Positions 57,237 to 64,000 of a DNA stretch of 64,000 nt are shown one piece after another. The stretch is from Forficula auricularia (Eukaryota; Arthropoda; Insecta; Dermaptera; Forficulidae). Position 1 is the first letter of the stretch. Every line of letters starts with the position of its first letter. The notes beneath the pieces are model-generated. The model was not told the DNA's origin. It worked only from the letters and a program-made list of their open reading frames with translations, and searched no databases. Location of the stretch: contig JALMQS010000099.1 in assembly GCA_024734495.1 (NCBI GenBank), forward strand, positions 94,909,388 to 94,973,387. Direction: 5' to 3'. The position numbers and the translations under genes are program-made.

Positions 57237-57745
57237 AACCTACTTCAAAAAGGAGGAGGTTCTCTATTCTGACTGAATTAATTTTTTTGCATTGGGTTCA
57301 GTCTAGCTTCCGATTGGTCCCGTTTTTCATTGGTATTAGACCTTTTTGTTAGGTTTGTTCAGGCCTAACTTCTTTGTTTATGAACCGATTTCGATCATTC
57401 TTTTTTTATTGGAAAGCGGGTATCTTAGAGATGGTGTCATATTAATTTGGTCAAGTTCTGATGATATGATCAATGACGAAATAAAGTAAATCTCCAATTC
57501 TTATGAGCAAATAATCGAAATTATGATAAATAAAATCTTTTATAAAAAAATCTTATAACATTCATTTAAAACCCGCAAACGTTTCGAGAGAATTTCTATA
57601 TTTATGAATTGAATTTTATTATCATTTTCTGATTCATTCGCCTGACGCTTTCTCTTACGAGATGCATGCAAGGTATTATATTAAGTCACTATTAATAACA
57701 TCACTAAAAAGAGATAATAAAAATAATTTTTATAAAAAAAAAAAA
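57237..57745 (+). mobile_element. Module A of the ACCGACTTC family, with internal insertion
   Basis: ACCTACTTCAAAAAGGAGGA, CCGATTGGTCCCGTTTTTC, TTATGAACCGATTTCGATCA, then 57472-57687 is extra relative to the other two copies (they read GATCACTATTAATAAC without it), then ATTAATAACATCACTAAAAA. TCA is at both edges of the extra 215 bp. Module B follows directly. Confidence 0.8.
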
Positions 57746-57747
57746 TA

Positions 57748-58132
57748 AAACCGACTTCAAAAGACTTAAATGCAGCAAATAAAATAATAATAACTTAAAA
57801 ATAAAATAAAAATTCACTAAAAGGTATAAAATAATATATCTTATTTAGTTACAACTGACGAAATATTAACATGATATTACTTTTTGAAGTCGGTGCCAAA
57901 CATATACATTTTATGAATCGCACTTGACTTTTACTTAGTACGTTTGGCGGGTACGCTCGCTTATAGGTATAGTTTGTTTGGCACCGACTTCAAAAAGTAA
58001 TTTCATGTTAATATTTCGTCGTTTAGTTGTAACTAAATAAGATAATTATTTTATACCTTTTAGTGGATTTTATTTTATTTTTAAGTTATTATTATTTTAT
58101 TTGTTGCATTTAAGTTTTTTGAAGTCGGTTTT
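57748..58132. mobile_element. Palindromic module B of the ACCGACTTC family, copy 2
   Basis: Outer arms end ACCGACTTCAAAAGACTTAA and its inverted partner (TTTTTTGAAGTCGGTTTTA). The inner palindrome is GAAGTCGGTGCCAAAC/GTTTGGCACCGACTTC. Single core with GGTACGCTCGCTTATAGG. In the same order relative to module A as at 2.4-3.6 kb. Confidence 0.85.
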
Positions 58133-59137
58133 ATACATAATAATGATCAAAATATGATTAAAATTAATCATAAATCATTGAAAATATGTATTTCTAAAAA
58201 TGTCATAAAAACAGTATTTCATGCATGACCTCATCGATAGTCTTTAAATTTAAAAACTAATTTCAAGGCTGGTTTTAAACGAAGTTACCCTTGAGTTAGC
58301 TATGGTCAGCTTTATCTAACAGTGAGAAAAGTGACCTTAAACATTCCAATTTTAAATAAAGAAATAATTACTCTGCCATGATTATTCAAAATGTAAAAAC
58401 TGAATACTTCGTTTAAAAGTACCGAAACATTATCATATTTTCAAGTAGATTGACAATTTTCATTATTGACAAACTGAAGTTCCTTTTTATGTATTTAAAT
58501 ATAATAAAATTAATATGGATTTCTTGTTAATATAATATATTAAAAAAATTGCTATCATTTCTAGTTTTGCTTAGAACCGATGTTTAGAATTTTCAAAATT
58601 TTTTTTGTTATTCATATTTAGAGAGATTTTTCAAATGGAAAATGCAGAAAAGCAGAAGAAAAGTGAATTCATAAATGAGTATGTTATAATTAGGGCTATG
58701 ACACATTGCGTTGAGGCGTGTTAATGCGTGTTTATCACGGTGTTTAACGAGCGTTAGTAGAGCTCCATTTCGACCAAATTGATATGTGTTCAGTCTACAC
58801 TAAAGCGAGCGGGTTTCTATCTTAAACCGTTCACTGATGAAATTTTTTCTAAATTTACAAGAAAGCGTACCGAGATTTGAAAAAGTTTTCACTTATACAT
58901 ACATATAATTATTTATTTAAGTTCAGGAAGCATTTATGACTTAAAAGACCTAAAAAATTTATTAAGTAGAGGAATCATTAGAGGTAGGATCTAGGGATTG
59001 TAAACATTAGAAAGATTGGGAGTGAACTAAATTGATCAATTGACCCTCATCACGTATGTTTCTTGATTCCAAGTGGTGATAGCGAACTTGAAACTTTGAA
59101 TAGTATAGTCGCAAAGTAATGCTTTTACTACTAACTC
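58133..59137. other. AT-rich stretch, nothing recognised
   Basis: GGCTATGACACATTGCG near 58695 looks like a transposon end but no partner was found. Confidence 0.3.
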
Positions 59138-59234
59138 AGGTAGATGGCAATGGAGGACTGATGGCCAATCGATGACAGACACTTCAGTACGCGTCATCTG
59201 ATTGGCACACCAGTACCTCCATTTACCATCTACC
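59138..59234. mobile_element. Small foldback 1
   Basis: GTAGATGGCAATGGAGGACT and TGGCCAATCGATGAC pair with GTCATCTGATTGGCACACC and CCTCCATTTACCATCTAC. Arms about 45 bp with almost no loop. Confidence 0.75.
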
Positions 59235-59296
59235 CTAAGCTGTGGTAAAAACATTTACTTTGCGACATACAACCGGCCCTTAGGGCAGTAAAATGG

Positions 59297-59472
59297 TTGG
59301 TAAACTTTAAACGTTGACAAAGGCTAAAACCTTAAAATTCACCTCGTACTGATTAGGATGGCCAACTCAGATGAAAGCGCCTGTCATCTGATTGGCCATC
59401 CCACCCGGCACAAGGTAAATTTTAAGGTTTTAGTTTACCCTTTGTCAACGTTTAAAAAAGTTTACCAACCGA
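59297..59472. mobile_element. Small foldback 2
   Basis: GGTTGGTAAACTTTAAACGT, TGACAAAGG and AAAACCTTAAAATT pair with their complements on the right, ending TTAAAAAAGTTTACCAACC. The loop carries TGTCATCTGATTGGCCATCC, the same TCATCTGATTGGC word as foldback 1, so the two are related. Confidence 0.8.
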
Positions 59473-60644
59473 CATTAATCTTTATTCGCTACAAAGAAAC
59501 CAGCATTAATCTTGGCAATGTAAATAAAAAGCTAGCGATTAAAATATACTTACTGATGATTCCAAATTTTAGGGGCTTATCTGCGAAATGAGCACTAAAC
59601 AACAGAATATTCAAAAAATTATATTGTTGTATTCGTACTAAGATGAAAGATTTGATTATTTGTTTGTCTAGCTTTTAAAGAAAGAAACTAGGCAAATAGG
59701 CAAAATCCGGTCCTTAATTATAACATTGCTGAAGCATCGTGAAAATCATCTAGGCTAGATTAAAGAAAAAAAATGAAAAAGAAAATTTTAATAACAGAGT
59801 ATTTTTTTTCATAAGCATTTCCAATACCAAATAAGTGTATGATTATTTTAGATGAATATCAATATAATAAATTGCTTTTGATAATTTTTTTGGCTTAGGA
59901 CCATGCAAGCTGTATATTTTATTATAATTAAATTTTTCTAATTATATGATGTGTGGTCTTAGTTTAATAAATATAGAAAATTTTAACTTTAAAATAAACA
60001 CTTTGCATCATGAATAATTATAAAGGGAAATTTTACACATATTAATAAGAAAGTCTGTCTTCCTTAATCTGTACGGATCAATAGACATTTATTTTCATTA
60101 CCAAATTACATTTATTATTTATTTTTCTGTTAAGTTTTTTCAAAATGTTCCTTTCGCTCAGAAATATTGCTGTTCAAAAAACTAACCTTTAAAGTCTTTA
60201 TAGCCATCTGTTGCAAGTTAATCCGTTTTGCCATCTCAAGGAACTAATCCATAACTTGCATTGCAATACTCACAGCGGATTATAAAAGGATATTGAATGG
60301 CGACAGGCCAAAGCTTTCGAAATTTTCTTTAATGAAGTGAAACGTTAAATATTAATTATCTAATAATAATAAATTAATAATTATTGATCTAACATCTTCT
60401 AATAGAGAATAAATAGTGAGGAGAGTCAACAGTCTTCCAGATGCCAAATGTTGTAATTATTTATTAATCGTTTGGAAATATTCATATAAAAAGTGATAAC
60501 TTGTTTTAGCTAGTTTAATTGCAAAGATTCTACAAACCACAAACAATGTTGAGATGACCTGGAGACAATTGTATATAGAGTTCCTCAAATATCATCATTA
60601 GGATTCTGTACAAACGAAAAACAAAACACTATTTGTCTCGATAC
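59473..60644. other. AT-rich stretch, nothing recognised
   Basis: No supportable feature. Confidence 0.35.
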
Positions 60645-60935
60645 ATGTCTACGCGCGAGGGGTGAACAGCGACCTAATATGCTGTACACCTACTTTTCCA
60701 CTTGTACTTCCAAATATTTCCAAGTACTTCCAAATATTTCCAAGTATTCCAAATATTTCCAAGTAATTCCAAATATTTCCAAGTACTTCCAAATATTTCC
60801 AAGTACTTCTAAATATTTCCAAGCAATTCCAAATATTTCCAAGTACTTCCAAATATTTCCAAGTACTTCCAAAATACTTCCAAAGAGGTGTACTCCTACT
60901 TCCAATCTCGGATCACCCCTCGTCTACACGTCTAT
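60645..60935. repeat. 19-20 bp minisatellite between inverted ends
   Basis: The array (about 60709-60886) is TTCCAAATATTTCCAAGTAC with variants missing 1-5 bp, about nine units. It is bounded by inverted GTCTACGCGCGAGGGGTGA (60647-60665) and TCACCCCTCGTCTAC (60913-60927), plus CTGTACACCTACTT/GAGGTGTACTCCTACTT direct words. Open frames on both strands across it are by-products of the period. Confidence 0.8.
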
Positions 60936-61244
60936 ACGTCTGTCAGAGCATTAGATCATGTAACATGTTATATGTATCTATTTTTCCCAAAATCAAAAAT
61001 CGTATTAGAACTTGAATCAGGTGATTATTTTGGTGAAAGACGAATTGTTTTTGGGGTCAAAAAATTTAGATTTTAAAAAATCTAATTCATTTTGATATGA
61101 TAACCTAGAATGGAGTCAAATTTTCAACTTTTACACGATTTTTGTACCTAACGCTATTCCTAAACCAATTAAATTTTTTATTTTTTTATTTAATTTTTTT
61201 AGTATTACTTTAATAACAATAATTATAATACAACAATAAATCTG
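60936..61244. other. AT-rich stretch, nothing recognised
   Basis: No supportable feature. Confidence 0.35.
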
Positions 61245-62237
61245 ATTTTTACTTTTTCCAATGCGAAGCATGGGGAAAGTATTGTAATCGGTCTCACGGC
61301 AAGAGCGACTTCAAAGGGTCCACAGGTAAAGACTACGGAACCCATGGATTCAATTAAAGTCACAAATTGTAGTATTCAATTAGGTTGAATTTTAGCACGT
61401 GACGGTTTTGCCAAAAATTACATGGCGTCTCGTCGAGAGGCCAAAAAGTGCGATTTTTCATTTAGTGCGTGCGGATGGTTAGATGTATGGATGTATGGAT
61501 GGATGTATGGATGGATGGATGTATGTATGTATGTTATCGTTTTTTTGGCCCACGATTTTTTCCACACCGTTTCACCGATTGTAATGGAATTGAAAACCTA
61601 CCATTAGTTTAACAAAATGAAGCGCTGATTAGTTTTTGGTACATATCGGCCCACAAACATTAGTACTTTATTTCAGTACCTTTTTACTTTTTTCTAAATA
61701 TCTTGAAAATGACAATCAATCTTGAGTTGTTTGCCATAAAAGAATTTAGTATTTTTGATTTTAAGTCGATTCTTCTACGTTTTCAGTAGAGGTTGCCATT
61801 AATAATCAAAACATCAAAAATGGAATGCAATAAGGTTATTCCTCTAGTATTAGATAAGAATCGATCGTTATTTTTGATTTTAAGTCGATTCCTCCATGTC
61901 TTCAGCAATGGTTACCAATAATAATCGAAGGGTCAAAAATCTAATGTAGAATTGTTATTCCTCAAGTATTAGATGAGAATCGATCGCTATTTTTGATTTT
62001 AAGTTGATTCCTCCATGTCCTCACCAATGGTGACCAATAATAACCGATATATCAAAAATCGAATTTAAAATGGTTATTCCTCGACTGTTAAATGAGAATC
62101 GATCATTATTTTTGACTTAAAGTCAACATGAACTGCAAATTGCAAGTGATATCTGATTAATAATAAAGGAATAAACATATTAATATTTCAAATGAATTTG
62201 GATAAAGTTTAGCAACGATCCGTTGCAGTTTATTTTT
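61245..62237 (+). mobile_element. HLE-1 copy 6, internally deleted
   Basis: 5' ATTTTTACTTTTTCCAATGC, conserved 5' module, (GGAT/GTAT)n at 61474-61532, middle up to TTGAAAATGAC (61712), then a direct jump to TTGAGTTGTTTGCCATAAAA: the forward minisatellite half is deleted. The inverted half, TTGGATAAAGT (62198-62208), hairpin GCAACGATCCGTTGC (62212-62226) and AGTTTATTTTTA are intact. Confidence 0.9.
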
Positions 62238-62239
62238 AA

Positions 62240-62460
62240 TGCTATCGAATTCAATAAGGATTGCACCAAGAATCCTTAAATGATCAAGCGAAAGGATAGA
62301 GGCTTAGGTGTCTGTGCACCTGGGTCTCGAATTTGATTATTAAATGTTGTCTGGGAAGAAGAAGTTCTGTAAAGAGTTCCAGATCCTTAGCGTCATGGGG
62401 ACAAACGTATTGGCGACGTTTTGCCACTAAGAGCCGTTTTTTGCGAAAATTGATGTTCAG
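62240..62460 (-). pseudogene. CR1-like LINE C-terminus and 3' UTR relic
   Basis: The minus strand reads ANTFVPMTLRIWNSLQN, then VHRHLSLYPFA in a shifted frame, then 3' UTR GGTGCAATCCTTATTGAATT-CGATAGCATT, matching GGTGCACCCCTTCTTGCATT-CGATTGCATT of the copy ending at 50390. Its A-tail end abuts the 3' end of HLE-1 copy 6. Confidence 0.65.
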
Positions 62461-63309
62461 TTATTTAAAGCAAGCAAATTATATTTAAGCAAGAATTATT
62501 TTCATATATTTATTTATTAGTATGAAACACTAGGTATGCAAGTCCCAATCGCACTTTGCCGCTTTTTAAATTTTAGTAAATAGGTAAATAGTAATTTGAT
62601 TATTCTACAAATGTAAGATGATTCAACAAATATATATTCGACACTTTTGTTCCAGAATTTGAAAAATATCGATCCAATATAATCCATTTCAGGATCCTTA
62701 TTACTAAAAAAGGTTTTAAGTATCCCTCCTCAAACTGATCTATCCTTTATCATTTAAGAGTTCCGGATTTAATCTAAGAGATGAATGATTTATTTTTTTT
62801 TAATTTATGAATATTTCATATTGTATAAGCTTACACAATTCAGAAAGTTCTCAGAGTAATATTCATTATAAGATTAGAATAATATTAACCTAATGTGTTT
62901 TCAATTCTTTAAACTTTTCTAATTACTATTTTCTTATCCTAGAAAATAGGAATTTAATTTATACACCTGAGGCCTGAAAATTTTTAAGTTAGTCTTACAT
63001 TTGATTTGTGATCGTTATTCTGGTTTTATTTTTAAATTTAATATATTTTATTTAATTCGAAAAAAAATTGTTAAAACAAAATATTTTCTGAATGTATTAA
63101 TAAGAAAAATTCGAAATTTCCCATTCATATTAATAATTAATTTTATTTTTGAACTTTGTGATCGTTATAACGTATGAGATGCCATCATGGAAACAGAGAA
63201 GCTAAACTTTTGCTGAAAACAGTTTCTCAGTTTCTATGATGGCTCATATTTGATTTGATAACTTCCACGATTGAAATGTTCGAAATGTCGTGTATTTTGA
63301 TTTTTCTAT
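62461..63309. other. AT-rich stretch, nothing recognised
   Basis: No supportable feature. Confidence 0.35.
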
Positions 63310-63310
63310 G

Positions 63311-63480
63311 TTTATTGTACCGGGTGATTCAATAAGGGTGACGAGGTACCGTATCTCAGGAACTAATAATCGTAGAAGTTTGGGAAAAAAATCCTTCAGA
63401 GGAAATGGACCAAGAAAAATTTCTGGAAATATTTTTTAAGTTCATACGTCCACCGCTAGGTGACTAAATAGCTTCGATCG
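63311..63480 (+). repeat. Probable DNA-transposon end (TACCGGGTGATTCAATAAG)
   Basis: The terminus-like word is followed by GGGTGACGAGGTACCGTATC and GTCCACCGCTAGGTGAC. Similar CCGGGTGATTC starts are known to me from insect repeats, but no second end is visible in the window. Confidence 0.3.
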
Positions 63481-64000
63481 TATAAAAAATGCAATTTTCT
63501 CTAAAATTTTCCAATAAGTTTAGAAATGAATACTCTCACGTTAATGCCACCATAATAGTCCATCTTTTTGATAAATAACTTTTTATTGTAGGACGTAAAA
63601 TAAAGGCGGGAGAGGATGCTAAACTTTTATGGACTCTAGTGTCTATAACTTAAGTTTGACTTAACGGAAATTTGTTAACATAGTCTGGTTCAAGAAAGGA
63701 AGGTTTAGTGAATAAAATAAAAAAACATCCACGCCATTCTAGTTCTTGCCGCCCTCGCTAAGGGGCGTGTTTTATAAAGTTAAAAGTTTTATTAATTTTG
63801 CTCCGAAATCTTAAATAGAACCGTATAATTATTTTATTAGATTCAAAAGTAGATCAAATTTGCAACAAAATATGTTCAAACCGCATGTCGATATCTTCAT
63901 TCGTTTAACAGTTATTGCTTAAAGAATATTTTATTAACTAATTTATTAAAGAAACAAAATAGGTAATTGAGTTTTCAATTTTTTTAAGTTTCGTAGTCAA
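63481..64000. other. AT-rich stretch, nothing recognised
   Basis: GCCGCCCTCGCTAAGGGGCG near 63749 is an isolated GC-rich word. No other signal. Confidence 0.3.

Noticed and set aside
59036..59591. Short open frames on both strands
   Set aside because: They lie across two small foldbacks and mirror each other through the inverted repeats.
60649..60954. Overlapping open frames with SKYFQ/NIWKYLE repeats on both strands
   Set aside because: They are produced by the minisatellite period and contain no independent coding evidence.

Overview
The window is AT-rich (roughly 70% by eye), intron-like or intergenic nuclear DNA of an arthropod, most likely an insect. It has no operons, no ribosome binding sites and no long open reading frames. 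The only recognisable protein coding is decayed transposon protein. I found no complete host gene. The best host-gene signal is a CpG-rich stretch at about 14.24-14.63 kb ending in a strong splice donor, a possible promoter plus non-coding first exon on the + strand.

Most of what can be annotated is transposon-derived. (1) Seven copies of one dispersed family, here called HLE-1, and two of a relative, HLE-2. They share a 5' hairpin containing an 11-12 bp subterminal repeat, a microsatellite, a roughly 115-119 bp minisatellite, the inverted subterminal repeat, a short 3' hairpin and the tail CAGYTTATTTTTA. This is the architecture of non-autonomous Helentron-type Helitrons. (2) A broken Helentron-type endonuclease gene (49.2-50.7 kb) split by a nested CR1-like LINE. 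(3) At least eight relics of the CR1-like LINE, nearly all 3' ends, and one other LINE insertion with a 14 bp target duplication. (4) DNA transposons: hAT-like (6.6, 18.4, 46.4 kb), pogo/Tc1-like (28.0, 36.7, 44.6 kb) and a PIF/Harbinger-like element (55.5-57.1 kb, TAA duplication). (5) Many long foldback elements, the largest about 1.6 kb (8.8-10.4 kb). (6) A modular family whose termini reuse the motif ACCGACTTCAAAA (2.4-3.6, 13.7, 29.7, 57.2-58.1 kb). (7) tRNA-like/SINE-like sequences at 10.5, 21.0, 30.0 and 36.6 kb.

Layout: 0-5 kb is dense nested repeats; 5-14 kb holds foldbacks, hAT and HLE-1; 14-15 kb is the candidate promoter/exon followed by a 36 bp tandem repeat; 16-25 kb holds hAT, foldbacks and LINE relics; 25-35 kb holds two long HLE-1 copies, pogo-like and LINE copies; 35-37 kb has unassigned short ORFs and a tRNA-like element; 38.5-39.5 kb is a full HLE-2; 39-49 kb is sparse; 49-52 kb is the Helentron/LINE nest; 52-58 kb holds AGGGTTCCG-type repeats, Harbinger and the modular family; 59-62 kb holds foldbacks, a minisatellite and HLE-1. 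The rest is featureless AT-rich sequence. Family names such as HLE-1 are local labels; superfamily assignments come from structure and remembered family features, not from a database search.
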